Origin: Paracoccus liaowanqingii
GTDB lineage: Bacteria; Pseudomonadota; Alphaproteobacteria; Rhodobacterales; Rhodobacteraceae
Assembly: GCF_004683865.2 (NCBI RefSeq)
Contig: NZ_CP040764.1
Coordinates: 186,001 to 250,000 of the forward strand
DNA length: 64,000 bases
Direction: 5' to 3'
This document shows, one piece after another, positions 8,733-17,049 of this stretch. The first letter of the stretch is position 1. Each line of letters opens with the position of its first letter. The translations under genes and the position numbers were made by a program. The notes under the pieces are model-generated. The model saw nothing but the letters and a program-made list of their open reading frames with translations, ran no database searches and was not told the origin of the DNA.

Positions 8733-9515
8733 ATGTTTCGCATCACCGCCGTCTCCGCCTCTGCACTCGCCCTTTCGGTCGCCACGGCCGCTGCCGCCAC
8801 CGGTGTCGGCCTGACCGACGACCGCACGCTGGTCATGTTCGACACCGAGACGCTGGAGGTCACCGGCACGATGGAGGTCGAGGGCGTCGACCGCCTGCTG
8901 GGCATCGACCTGCGCCCGTCGAACAACACGCTGGTCGGCGTCACCGACGACATGCGCATCGTGACGATCGACCCCGCCACGGGCGCCGCCACCGACCTGT
9001 CCACGATGGACACCCCCCTCGAGGTCGGCGACATGCCGGTGATCGTGGACTTCAACCCGATGGCCGACCGCCTGCGCTTCATGACCGGCACCACGAACCA
9101 TCGCGTGAACGTGGACACCGGCGAGGTCACCGTCGACGGCAGCCTGAACTGGACGCCCGAGGACGAGAATTCCGAAGCCGCCCCGATGATCGCCGCCGCC
9201 GCCTACATCAACAGCTACGGCACCCCCGAGGCGACCGCGATGTACAACATCGACGCGGGCCTGGGCGCGCTGCTGCAGCAGACCGCCCCCAATGACGGCA
9301 CGCTGGCGACCATCGGCATGCTGAACGTCGAGGATGCGGGCGAGGCGATGGCCTTCGACGTGCAGACGGACGACCAAGGCGTGAACATGGCCTGGCTGAT
9401 CACGAACAACATCATTCACTCGGTCGATCTGGAGACCGGCGCGGCCACCGCCGCCGGCGAGATCACCGGGGTCGAGGGAGAGATCCGCGACCTGACCGTG
9501 ATGCCCGCGATGTAA
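8733..9515 (+). CDS. Secreted DUF4394 beta-propeller-like protein
   Basis: A 260-residue exported protein. Residues 1-22 form a Sec signal peptide (ITAVSASALALSVATAAAA). The rest matches DUF4394: repeated blocks such as LVMFDTETLEVTG, LLGIDLRPSNNTLVGVTDD and VIVDFNPMADRLRFM, a pattern seen in propeller-like domains. Function is unknown. An AAGGAA element at about 8720 supports the ATG at 8733; the longer upstream frame is noise. It is divergently transcribed from the sigma/anti-sigma pair and followed by a strong terminator, so it is monocistronic and probably a member of that sigma regulon (inference). Confidence 0.88.
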   Translation: MFRITAVSASALALSVATAAAATGVGLTDDRTLVMFDTETLEVTGTMEVEGVDRLLGIDLRPSNNTLVGVTDDMRIVTIDPATGAATDLSTMDTPLEVGDMPVIVDFNPMADRLRFMTGTTNHRVNVDTGEVTVDGSLNWTPEDENSEAAPMIAAAAYINSYGTPEATAMYNIDAGLGALLQQTAPNDGTLATIGMLNVEDAGEAMAFDVQTDDQGVNMAWLITNNIIHSVDLETGAATAAGEITGVEGEIRDLTVMPAM

Positions 9516-9565
9516 GTTGCGGGCTGTGGCCCGGGCCGCGTGGCCCGGGACTGTTTGACCAGTTC

Positions 9566-9594
9566 AGGCGCATCCTTCGGGATGCGCCTTTTTT
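9566..9594 (+). terminator. Rho-independent terminator after the DUF4394 gene
   Basis: A perfect 10-bp stem (AGGCGCATCC with GGATGCGCCT), a TTCG tetraloop, and a T run to 9594, starting 50 bases after the stop codon. Confidence 0.92.
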
Positions 9595-9635
9595 CGTCGG
9601 ATGCCCTGCTAATCCTCGGATGCCTCGCGGGCAGC

Positions 9636-9667
9636 AAAAAGCCCGGCCCCGTCGCGGTGGGCCGGGC
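9636..9667 (-). terminator. Rho-independent terminator for the sorbosone-dehydrogenase-like gene
   Basis: Read on the minus strand, a 9-bp GC stem (GCCCGGCCC/GGGCCGGGC, plus-strand positions 9641-9649 and 9659-9667) is followed by five Ts (9636-9640). It lies 18 bases beyond the stop of the gene at 9685. Confidence 0.85.
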
Positions 9668-9684
9668 GGATCAGGGGACCCGGA

Positions 9685-11241
9685 TCAGTTCGCCGGGGCC
9701 GGGGCCGGGTCGGCCTGCGTCGGGGATGCGGGCAGGCTGTCGCGCGGCAGCGGCGCGGGCTCGGCAGGAGCGGGCTCTGCCGCGGCAGGGGCCGGGTCGA
9801 CGGCAGCAGGCGCCGGCTCCACGGCGGCGGTGGCCGCCGCCTCGAAGCGGTCGCTGTCGATGGGGCCGTCCGACACGGATCCATCGGCGGCGGCGACCCG
9901 CCAGACCGTGTTGCCTGCATCGTCCGCGACCAGCAGCGCGCCGGTCCCGTCAAGGCCCACGCCGACCGGGCGTCCGCGCACCTCGCCATCGACCAGGAAG
10001 TCGGTGACCACGTCCTGCATCATCCCGTCGGGTTCGCCATCGGTGAATGGGACGTAGGACACCTTGTAGCCATTGAAGACATCACGGTTCCAGCTGCCGC
10101 GCTGGCCCACGAAGGCGCCCGCGCCGAAGCCCTCGGGCATGGCCGAGCCGTCCGTGAAGACCAGCCCCAGGGCCGCGACATGGCTGGACAGCGCATAGTC
10201 GGGCGACAGGGCCGTCTCGACCAGATCGGGGCGGGCGGGGCGCACCCGCTCGTCCACGTGATCGCCGTAATAGCTGTAGGGCCAGCCGTAGAAGGCGCCG
10301 TCCTGCACCGAGGTCATGTAGTCCGGGACCAGATCGGGGCCCAGCTCGTCACGCTCGTTGATGACCGCCCACAGCTCGCCCGAGGTCGGGTTGAAGGTCA
10401 GCCCGTTCGGGTTGCGCAGGCCCGAGGCATAGATGCGCGAGGCCCCCGTCTCCCGGTCGATCTGCCAGATCGCGGCGCGGCCCTTCTCGGCCTCCATCCC
10501 GTTCTCGGCGGCGTTCGAGTTCGAGCCGACCGAGGCATAGAGCATTGTGCCGTCCGGGCTGAGCGCCAGGTCCTTTGTCCAGTGGTGGTTCAGCGGCCCG
10601 CCAGGCAGGGGCGCCAGGGTGGTGGGCTGGGCGGTGATCGCCGTGTCGCCCAGAACATAGGGATAGGCCTCGACCGCATCGGCGGCGGCGACATAGAGCG
10701 TGTCGTCGATCCAGGCCAGGCCGAAGGGCGAATGCAACCCGGTCAGCAGGTCGTGGCGTTCGTCCACCACGCCGTCGCGGTCGGTGTCGCGCAGCAGTGT
10801 GATCAGGTTGCTGTCCGCCTGCGGCCCGCTGCCGCCGCCCGAGGCGAAGGCCATGATCCAGCCGCGGATGTAGTCCTTGGGCCGGTATTTCGGCTTCCCC
10901 TCGGGGGCGCGGGACTGCACGACCAGCACGTCGCCGTTGGGCAGGGTGTGGACGGTGCGCGGGTTGACCAGGTCGGTGGCATAGGCGGTGATCGCCAGCC
11001 CCTCGGCCACGGTGGGGGTCTGGCCCTCGGCCCAGCCCACGACCTCGGCCACGTTCACGCTTGGCAGCAGGTTGACGAATTGCGGCTCGGGCAGGACCGG
11101 GTCGGGGCCGATCTGGCTGGCGACGTCGAAGGCATCGGCGGGCGCATCCTGCGCCATGCCCGCATGGGGCAGGGCCAGCATCAGGACGGCGCCGCCGGTC
11201 AGCAGGATCGCGCGGTGCGACAGAACAAGGGGGGTCATCAT
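9685..11241 (-). CDS. Exported sorbosone dehydrogenase/PQQ-type sugar dehydrogenase family protein
   Basis: A 518-residue periplasmic six-bladed propeller protein of the sorbosone/glucose dehydrogenase family. A signal peptide (ILLTGGAVLMLALPHAGMAQ) is followed by LPNGDVLVVQSR, LRDTDRDGVVDERHDLL, LNHHWTKDLALSPDG, YASGLRNPNGL and FVGQRGSWNRD, which are typical of these quinoprotein-like dehydrogenases. The last 50 residues are a Pro/Ala/Glu-rich low-complexity tail. Tandem ATGs lie at 11241 and 11238; AGGAC eight bases ahead favours 11241. The next gene upstream, a four-helix membrane protein, commonly accompanies this family and may link it to the membrane. The physiological substrate is unknown. 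Confidence 0.88.
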   Translation of the reverse strand: MMTPLVLSHRAILLTGGAVLMLALPHAGMAQDAPADAFDVASQIGPDPVLPEPQFVNLLPSVNVAEVVGWAEGQTPTVAEGLAITAYATDLVNPRTVHTLPNGDVLVVQSRAPEGKPKYRPKDYIRGWIMAFASGGGSGPQADSNLITLLRDTDRDGVVDERHDLLTGLHSPFGLAWIDDTLYVAAADAVEAYPYVLGDTAITAQPTTLAPLPGGPLNHHWTKDLALSPDGTMLYASVGSNSNAAENGMEAEKGRAAIWQIDRETGASRIYASGLRNPNGLTFNPTSGELWAVINERDELGPDLVPDYMTSVQDGAFYGWPYSYYGDHVDERVRPARPDLVETALSPDYALSSHVAALGLVFTDGSAMPEGFGAGAFVGQRGSWNRDVFNGYKVSYVPFTDGEPDGMMQDVVTDFLVDGEVRGRPVGVGLDGTGALLVADDAGNTVWRVAAADGSVSDGPIDSDRFEAAATAAVEPAPAAVDPAPAAAEPAPAEPAPLPRDSLPASPTQADPAPAPAN

Positions 11242-11255
11242 GGGGGTCGTCCTTC

Positions 11256-11690
11256 TCAGGCGCGGATGAGGGGGCGGCGGGCCGCGCGGCGGTTGAGCAG
11301 GGCGGCGCCCAGCATCACGAGACAGGTCACGGCGGACAGGGCGATCCCCCAGGGCATGATCGCCGTCCAGCCGTCGCCCGCATGCATCAGGCTGTTCACG
11401 AAGCCCAAAACGAGCGTCAGCACATAGAGGCCAAGGACGCCCCAGCCCGGCCGGGCGCGCTTGGTCAGCGCGCCGATGATCCAGAACAGCGCAGCGATGC
11501 CGCCCGCGATCAGGCCGAAGAACAGCAGCCAGGACGAGAAGTCCTGCCACATCAGCACAGTGGTGCGCAGATAGGCGGTGTCGGTGACCACGGTCAGCGC
11601 CAGGAAGGCGGCGGCGAAATGCGTCAGCACCACCGCTCCGGGGAAGGGTCTGGCGAGAGGCGCGCCGTCGAAGGAGGGGTTTACGGCCAT
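11256..11690 (-). CDS. DUF2231-type four-helix membrane protein
   Basis: A 144-residue integral membrane protein. Hydrophobic segments are AVVLTHFAAAFLALTVVTD, WLLFFGLIAGGIAALFWIIG, LYVLTLVLGFVNSLMHA and GIALSAVTCLVMLGAALL. His in VLTHF and His in NSLMHAGDGW are positioned like the haem- or metal-facing residues of DUF2231 proteins (inference). The frame continues upstream, but the ATG at 11690 (MAVNPSFDG) gives the usual family start. It lies 14 bases before the quinoprotein-like dehydrogenase and is probably co-transcribed with it. Confidence 0.78.
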   Translation of the reverse strand: MAVNPSFDGAPLARPFPGAVVLTHFAAAFLALTVVTDTAYLRTTVLMWQDFSSWLLFFGLIAGGIAALFWIIGALTKRARPGWGVLGLYVLTLVLGFVNSLMHAGDGWTAIMPWGIALSAVTCLVMLGAALLNRRAARRPLIRA

Positions 11691-11806
11691 GGTCTCGCTT
11701 TCCTGAATGCGTTCTGCGGCCAAGAACGGCCCCGCCGGGCGGATGTTCCGGACGATTTCGGGAAATCGTTCCGAAGCGCTCCGCACGGGGCGGGGCCGCG
11801 CGGACC

Positions 11807-12448
11807 CTAGGGCTGGTCGGCGGGGCCCGAGGCGCGGGCCAGAAGATCCTCGACCTGCGGGCCGATGGCCTCGACGATCTGGCGCACGCCTTCCGCGTTG
11901 GGGTGGATGCGATCCTCCTGCATCAGGTCGGACAGGGACAGCCCCTGGGTCGCCTTCTCTCCGATCGGGCCCAGGAAGTCGGGGACCAGGATCGCGTCGT
12001 GCTGGGCGGCCAGATCGACATACATCGCCTCGAAGTCGCGCTTGAAGTCGGGGCCGTAATTGCCCGGCGCGGGCAGGCCCGCCAGCAGCACGGGCACGCC
12101 CGCCGCCCCGGCGCTCTGCAGGATCGCGTCCAGATTGGCGCGGCTGGAGGCCGGGTCGATCCCGCGCAGCAGGTCGTTGCCGCCAAGCGCCACGATCATC
12201 GCGTCGGGATCCTCGGCCAGGGTCCAGTCGATGCGCGCGGCCCCCCCGGCGGTGGTGTCGCCCGACACGCCCGCATTGGTGATCTGCACCTCGTGGCCGC
12301 GCCCCTGCAGCCAGTCCTCCAGCACCGGCACGAAGCCCTCCTCCTGCGGCAGGCCGTAGCCCTGCGTCAGACTGTCGCCCATCGCGGCCAGCCGCAGCGC
12401 CTGCGCGTCAGCAGGGACTGCCCCCAGGGCCAGCAGCCCCATCACCAT
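11807..12448 (-). CDS. Arylesterase/lysophospholipase, SGNH hydrolase (TesA-like)
   Basis: A 213-residue exported GDSL hydrolase. Block I is GDSLTQGYGLP with the catalytic Ser, the block III Asn is in ALGGNDLLRG, and the block V Asp/His pair is in DRIHPNAEG. A short signal peptide (MGLLALGAVPADA) leads to the periplasm. TesA-type enzymes hydrolyse short acyl esters, thioesters and lysophospholipids. The longer upstream frame overlaps the divergent ABC gene and is not used; the ATG at 12448 lacks upstream positive residues, so the exact start is uncertain. It is divergent from an ABC exporter, the same arrangement as tesA beside ybbA/ybbP in many proteobacteria. Confidence 0.92.
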   Translation of the reverse strand: MVMGLLALGAVPADAQALRLAAMGDSLTQGYGLPQEEGFVPVLEDWLQGRGHEVQITNAGVSGDTTAGGAARIDWTLAEDPDAMIVALGGNDLLRGIDPASSRANLDAILQSAGAAGVPVLLAGLPAPGNYGPDFKRDFEAMYVDLAAQHDAILVPDFLGPIGEKATQGLSLSDLMQEDRIHPNAEGVRQIVEAIGPQVEDLLARASGPADQP

Positions 12449-12542
12449 TGCGGCAAGGGCCCCGGTCGGGCGGTTGCCAAGCCGCGCGCGGCGCCCGTAT
12501 CGTGGCCCCGAAATCCGTGCGCGGACTGTGAGGACTGACCAG

Positions 12543-13250
12543 ATGGCCGACCCCGTGATCCGCCTGCGCGACGCGCAACTGACGCTGCAGGGCAATGCGG
12601 GGCCGGTGAACATCCTGCGCGGCATCTCGCTGGAGGTCGGGCGGGGCGAGACGGTGGGGCTGGTGGGTCCGTCGGGGTCGGGCAAATCGTCGCTCCTCAT
12701 GCTGATGGGCGGTCTGGAACGCGCCAGCGGCGGCCAGGTCCATGCGCTTGGTCAGGATCTGACCGCGCTGGACGAGGACGCGCTGGCGCGCTTTCGTCTT
12801 GGCAATATGGGGGTGGTGTTCCAATCCTTCCACCTGATCCCGACGATGACCGCGCTGGAGAACGTGGCGACGCCGCTGGAACTGGCCGGACGGGCCGATG
12901 CCTTCGATCGCGCGGCGGCCGAGTTGGAGCGGGTGGGCCTGGGGGGGCGGCTGGATCACTATCCCGGCCAGCTGTCGGGGGGCGAGCAGCAGCGCGTGGC
13001 GCTGGCCCGCGCCGCAGCGCCGCGGCCCGCGATCCTGCTGGCGGACGAGCCCACCGGCAATCTGGACGGCGCGAATGGGCAGGCGATCATGGACCTGCTG
13101 TTCGGGCTGCACCGCGATCACGGCGCGACGCTGATCCTGGTCACCCACGACCCGGCGCTGGCCGAACGCTGCGACCGGGTGATCCGCCTGGATGACGGCC
13201 GCATCGCCGCAGAGCCTGCTTCCGGGCCCGCCTCCGGGGCCGCGACATGA
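12543..13250 (+). CDS. ABC transporter ATPase, YbbA/LolD type
   Basis: A 235-residue ATP-binding subunit with Walker [10 protein letters not shown], signature [13 protein letters not shown], Walker B ILLADEP and the switch His in LVTHDP. The sequence [16 protein letters not shown] is typical of the MacB/LolD/YbbA branch, which drives extrusion or lipoprotein-type release with an FtsX permease. The ATG at 12543 follows a divergent intergenic region shared with the esterase. Its stop overlaps the permease start by four bases. Confidence 0.93.
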   Translation: MADPVIRLRDAQLTLQGNAGPVNILRGISLEVGRGETVGLVGPSGSGKSSLLMLMGGLERASGGQVHALGQDLTALDEDALARFRLGNMGVVFQSFHLIPTMTALENVATPLELAGRADAFDRAAAELERVGLGGRLDHYPGQLSGGEQQRVALARAAAPRPAILLADEPTGNLDGANGQAIMDLLFGLHRDHGATLILVTHDPALAERCDRVIRLDDGRIAAEPASGPASGAAT

Positions 13251-15784
13251 GCCTGCGTCTGGCGGCCCGGCTGGCCCGGCGCGATCTGCGCGGGGGCTTG
13301 CGCGGCTTCTGGGTGCTGCTGACCTGTCTGGCGCTTGGGGTGGCGGCGATCACCGCCGTGGGCTCGGTCCGGGCGGCGATCCAGGCGGGGCTGACCCAGC
13401 AGGGCGCCGCCCTTCTGGGCGGCGATGCCGAGGTCAGCCTGACCTATCGCTTCGCCGATCCCGCCGAGCGCGCCTGGCTGGAGGGCCGCGCCACGACCGT
13501 CTCCGAGATCGTCGATTTCCGGTCGATGGCCGTGGTCGGGCAGGGCGACGGGGCCGAGCGCGCGCTGACCCAGGTCAAGGGCGTCGACGACGCCTATCCG
13601 CTGGAGGGCGCGCTGGTCCTGGACCCGCCGCAAGGCATCGCGGAGGCGCTTGGCCCCACGCCCGGGGGCCTGCCCGGCGGCGTCATGGCGCCGCTTCTGG
13701 CCGATAGGCTGGGGCTTGCGGTGGGCGAGGTGTTCCGGCTTGGCGTGCAGGATTTCGTGCTGACCGCCCGGCTGGTCAGCGAGCCCGACGCGGGCGCGGC
13801 CAGCTTCGGCTTCGGCCCGCGCACGCTGGTCCCGCGCGCCGCGCTGGAGGACAGCCAGCTGCTGGGCGCGGGCACGCTGTTCGACAGCCGCTATCGCCTG
13901 ACCCTTCCGCCCGGCACCGACCTTGACGCGCTGCGGGACGACTGGCGCACGGATTTTGCCGACAGCGGCGCGCGCTGGCGCGACAGCCGCCGGGGCGCGC
14001 CGGGCATCGACACCTTCGTGGACCGGATCGGCGCCTTCCTGGTGCTGGTGGGCCTGACCGGGCTGGCCGTCGGCGGCGTCGGCGTCTCGGCCGCCGTGCG
14101 CGCGCATCTGGCGCGCAAGACGCAGGTGATCGCGGTCCTGAAGACGCTCGGCGCCTCGGGGCGGGTGATCTTCCAGGTCTATTTCCTGCAGGTCGGCGCG
14201 GTGGTGCTGGTCGGCGTCGCGGCGGGGCTGATCCTGGGCGCGCTGATCCCTTGGGCCCTGGCCCCCTTCCTGGCGGCGCGGCTGCCGGTGCCCGCGGTCT
14301 TCGCGCCCTATCCGGGGCCCCTGGCCGAGGCGGCGCTCTACGGCATCCTGACCGCCTTCGTCTTCACGCTGTGGCCCTTGGCCCGGGCGCGGCAGATCCG
14401 CGCGGCGACGCTGTTCCGCGACGGGGGCGGCGACGGGCAGGGCTGGCCGCAGCCGCTGTTCCTGGCGCTGATCGGGGCCGCGCTGGTCCTGCTGGTCGGG
14501 GCGGCGGCGATCTTCTCGGGCCTCTGGGGGCTGACCTTGGGCGTGGCGGGTGGCGTGGCTGCGGCCTTCGTCGTGCTGGCAGGGGCGGCGGCGTTGGTGC
14601 GCCGTGCCGCGCGCCGGGCTGGCCGGGCGCGGAGCCTGCAGGGCCGACCCGCGCTGCGGCTGGCGCTGTCGGCCATCGGCGGGCCGCGCGACGAGGCGCT
14701 GTCGGTCATCCTGTCCCTGGGGCTGGGCCTGACCGTGCTGGCCGCCGTGGGGCAGGTCGATTCGAACCTGCGCCGCGCCATCGCGACCGAGCTGCCCGAC
14801 CGCGCGCCCACCTACTTCTTCCTCGACATCCAGCCCGACCAGCTGGAGGACGTGCGCACCCGCCTGACCGAGGATCCGCTGGTCTCGGACGTGCAGACCG
14901 CCCCCATGCTGCGCGGCGTCATCACCCGGATCAACGACCGCCCCGCCCGCGAGGTGGCGGGCGATCACTGGGTGCTGCGCGGCGACCGGGGCGTGACCTA
15001 TGCCGCCACCCCGCCGCCCGGCACGCAGATCACCCAAGGGGAATGGTGGCCCGAGGATTACACGGGCCCGCCCCTGGCCAGCTTTTCCGACGAGATCGCG
15101 ACCGAGATCGGCCTGAGCCTTGGCGACACGATCACCGTCAACATCCTGGGCCGCGACCTGACCGCCACCATCGCCAGCCTGCGCGAGGTCGATTTCTCGG
15201 ATGCCGGGATCGGCTTCGTGATGGCGCTGGATCCCGCCGCCCTGCAGGGCGCGCCGCATACCCATATCGCCACGGTGCATGCAGGCCCCGAGGCCGAGGC
15301 ACGGATCCTGCGCGACCTGGGCATGCGCTTTCCCAATGTCACCGCCATCCCCGTGCGCGAGGCGATCGACCGCGCCGCCGCCGCCCTGTCGGGGATCGCG
15401 GCGGCGACCTCTTGGGCGGCGGCGGCCACGCTGGTGACGGGCTTCGTCGTGCTGATCGGCGCCGCGGCGGCCGGAGAGCCCGCGCGCGTCTACGAGGCCG
15501 CAGTCCTCAAGACCCTGGGCGCCACGCGGCGGCGGATCCTGGGCAGCTTTGCCCTGCGCTCGGGGATCCTGGGGGCGGCGGCGGGGCTGGTCGCGCTGGT
15601 CGCCGGGGGGCTGGCCGGATGGGCCGTCAGCCGCTTCGTCATGCAGGTGCCGTTCCGGCTGGACCTGGGATCGGCGCTGACGATCGTGCTGGGGGGCATC
15701 CTGGTCACGCTGCTGGCCGGGCTGGCCTTCGCCTGGCGCCCGCTGGCCGCCCGCCCCGCGCAGGTGCTGCGCGGGCGGGATTGA
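13247..15784 (+). CDS. FtsX-family ABC permease, YbbP type
   Basis: An 845-residue permease with an N-terminal helix (GFWVLLTCLALGVAAITAVG), a large periplasmic domain, a first FtsX module (GAFLVLVGLTGLAVGGVGVS onward, with KTLGASGRVIFQVYFLQ) and a second module at the C-terminus (VYEAAVLKTLGATRRRIL). This duplicated layout matches YbbP-like permeases. It would pair with the ATPase encoded just upstream. Proposed roles of YbbAP include removal of hydrophobic compounds from the membrane together with the TesA-like esterase next door; that link is known from similar loci and inferred here. Confidence 0.92.
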   Translation: MSLRLAARLARRDLRGGLRGFWVLLTCLALGVAAITAVGSVRAAIQAGLTQQGAALLGGDAEVSLTYRFADPAERAWLEGRATTVSEIVDFRSMAVVGQGDGAERALTQVKGVDDAYPLEGALVLDPPQGIAEALGPTPGGLPGGVMAPLLADRLGLAVGEVFRLGVQDFVLTARLVSEPDAGAASFGFGPRTLVPRAALEDSQLLGAGTLFDSRYRLTLPPGTDLDALRDDWRTDFADSGARWRDSRRGAPGIDTFVDRIGAFLVLVGLTGLAVGGVGVSAAVRAHLARKTQVIAVLKTLGASGRVIFQVYFLQVGAVVLVGVAAGLILGALIPWALAPFLAARLPVPAVFAPYPGPLAEAALYGILTAFVFTLWPLARARQIRAATLFRDGGGDGQGWPQPLFLALIGAALVLLVGAAAIFSGLWGLTLGVAGGVAAAFVVLAGAAALVRRAARRAGRARSLQGRPALRLALSAIGGPRDEALSVILSLGLGLTVLAAVGQVDSNLRRAIATELPDRAPTYFFLDIQPDQLEDVRTRLTEDPLVSDVQTAPMLRGVITRINDRPAREVAGDHWVLRGDRGVTYAATPPPGTQITQGEWWPEDYTGPPLASFSDEIATEIGLSLGDTITVNILGRDLTATIASLREVDFSDAGIGFVMALDPAALQGAPHTHIATVHAGPEAEARILRDLGMRFPNVTAIPVREAIDRAAAALSGIAAATSWAAAATLVTGFVVLIGAAAAGEPARVYEAAVLKTLGATRRRILGSFALRSGILGAAAGLVALVAGGLAGWAVSRFVMQVPFRLDLGSALTIVLGGILVTLLAGLAFAWRPLAARPAQVLRGRD

Positions 15785-15880
15785 GAAAGGGTCTGGACGC
15801 CCCTCCGATCCCGGCGGTCGGTGTCGGAGCGCCCGACACCCCCGCAGCGTGACGCACCACCTGGCCCCGCGACGCACGAC

Positions 15881-15899
15881 AACCCCGGAGGCCGGGGTT
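15881..15899. terminator. Short hairpin between convergent ybbP-like and minE genes
   Basis: A perfect 8-bp inverted repeat (AACCCCGG, AGG loop, CCGGGGTT) lies in the 140-base convergent spacer. It has no T tract, so a terminator role is tentative. Confidence 0.45.
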
Positions 15900-15925
15900 G
15901 CTGGCAGGGCGGTCCTGTCAGGCTG

Positions 15926-16204
15926 TCAGCCGGTCGTCGACGCGGCGGCGGCGGGCAGTTCGATGTTGATCTCGAGACTGGACATCTGGTCGCCGCGTTC
16001 CATCCGGACCTCGACATCCTTGTCTCCGATGGGGACGTGCTTGCGGATCGCGGCCACGATGTCGCGCTGCAGCATCGGCAGGTAATCCGCCTCGGCGGTG
16101 CCGCTGCTGCTGCGCTCGTGGGCCAGAAGGATCTGCAAACGATCCTTGGCCGTGCGCGCGCTCGGGGTCGGGGGCTTCTTGCGGGCGAATCCGAACAGGT
16201 TCAT
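15926..16204 (-). CDS. minE: Cell division topological specificity factor MinE
   Basis: A 92-residue MinE. The N-terminal FGFARKKP is the membrane-targeting segment, followed by the MinD-contact helix (AKDRLQILLAHERS) and the dimerisation/topological domain (YLPMLQRDIVAAIRKHV, MSSLEINIELP). It stimulates MinD ATPase activity and drives the pole-to-pole dynamics that restrict FtsZ to midcell. The start codon overlaps the minD stop, so it is the last gene of a translationally coupled minCDE operon. Confidence 0.96.
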   Translation of the reverse strand: MNLFGFARKKPPTPSARTAKDRLQILLAHERSSSGTAEADYLPMLQRDIVAAIRKHVPIGDKDVEVRMERGDQMSSLEINIELPAAAASTTG

Positions 16205-17049
16205 GACGCACGTCCGAACAGGCGCTGGAACAGGCCCGGACGACGCTCGCCCTGCATGCGCATCTCGACCTGGGTGCCGGTCAGGCGGGACACGGCATCC
16301 TCGTAGGCCTGGGCCGCGGCCGAGGGGCCGTCCAGCACGACGGGCGTGCCCACGTTCGAGGCCTTCAGGATCGCCTTGCTTTCCGGGATCACGCCCAGAA
16401 GCGGCACGGCCAGGATCTCCAGCACGTCGGTCACGGTCATCATCTCGCCGATGTCGACGCGCGCCTGGTCATAGCGCGTGATCAGGACCTGCGCCTTGAT
16501 CGGCTCGGCGCCCGCGGATTCGGCGCGGTGGGTCTGGCTGCTCAGAAGGCCCAGGATGCGGTCGCTGTCGCGCACGGACGAGACCTCGGGGTTGGTGACC
16601 ACCACCGCCTCGTCGGCGAAATGCATCGCCATCTGGGCGCCATGCTCGATCCCGGCGGGGCTGTCGCAGATGATATAGTCGAACTCGGCCTTCAGCTCGG
16701 TCAGGACCTTCTCGACGCCGTCCTTGGTCAGGGCGTCCTTGTCGCGGGTCTGCGAGGTCGGCAGGATGAACAGCGTCTCGAGCCGCTTGTCCTTGATCAG
16801 CGCCTGCTTCAGCCGCGCATCGCCCTGAATCACGTTGATGAAGTCGAACACGACCCGGCGTTCGCAGCCCATGGTCATGTCCAGGTTGCGCAGGCCCACG
16901 TCGAAGTCGATCACGACCGTGCGGAAGCCCGCCTTGGCCAGCCCCGCCGAGATGGCGGCGGAGGAGGTCGTCTTGCCCACGCCCCCCTTGCCCGAAGTGA
17001 CCACGATGACCCGCCCGAGGGGCGGCGTTTTCTTGGGTTCTGTCGTCAT
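16201..17049 (-). CDS. minD: Septum site-determining ATPase MinD
   Basis: A 282-residue deviant Walker ATPase. The KGGVGKTTSS P-loop carries Lys21 and Lys26, VVIDFDVGLRNLDM is the switch region, and YIICDSPAGIEHGA is the Walker B part. The C-terminal amphipathic membrane-targeting sequence is visible as PGLFQRLFGRAS. ATP-bound MinD dimers sit on the inner membrane and recruit MinC. Four-base overlaps join it to minC upstream and minE downstream. Confidence 0.97.
   Translation of the reverse strand: MTTEPKKTPPLGRVIVVTSGKGGVGKTTSSAAISAGLAKAGFRTVVIDFDVGLRNLDMTMGCERRVVFDFINVIQGDARLKQALIKDKRLETLFILPTSQTRDKDALTKDGVEKVLTELKAEFDYIICDSPAGIEHGAQMAMHFADEAVVVTNPEVSSVRDSDRILGLLSSQTHRAESAGAEPIKAQVLITRYDQARVDIGEMMTVTDVLEILAVPLLGVIPESKAILKASNVGTPVVLDGPSAAAQAYEDAVSRLTGTQVEMRMQGERRPGLFQRLFGRAS

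Noticed and set aside
9745..9840. Repetitive GCGGGCTC/CGGCAGG-like sequence
   Set aside because: It encodes the Pro/Ala/Glu-rich tail of the sorbosone-dehydrogenase-like protein; not a CRISPR or independent repeat.
13118..15877. A 919-codon minus-strand open frame opposite the FtsX-type permease
   Set aside because: Arg/Gly/Gln-rich shadow; the plus strand has transmembrane and FtsX motifs with ATGA coupling to its ATPase.
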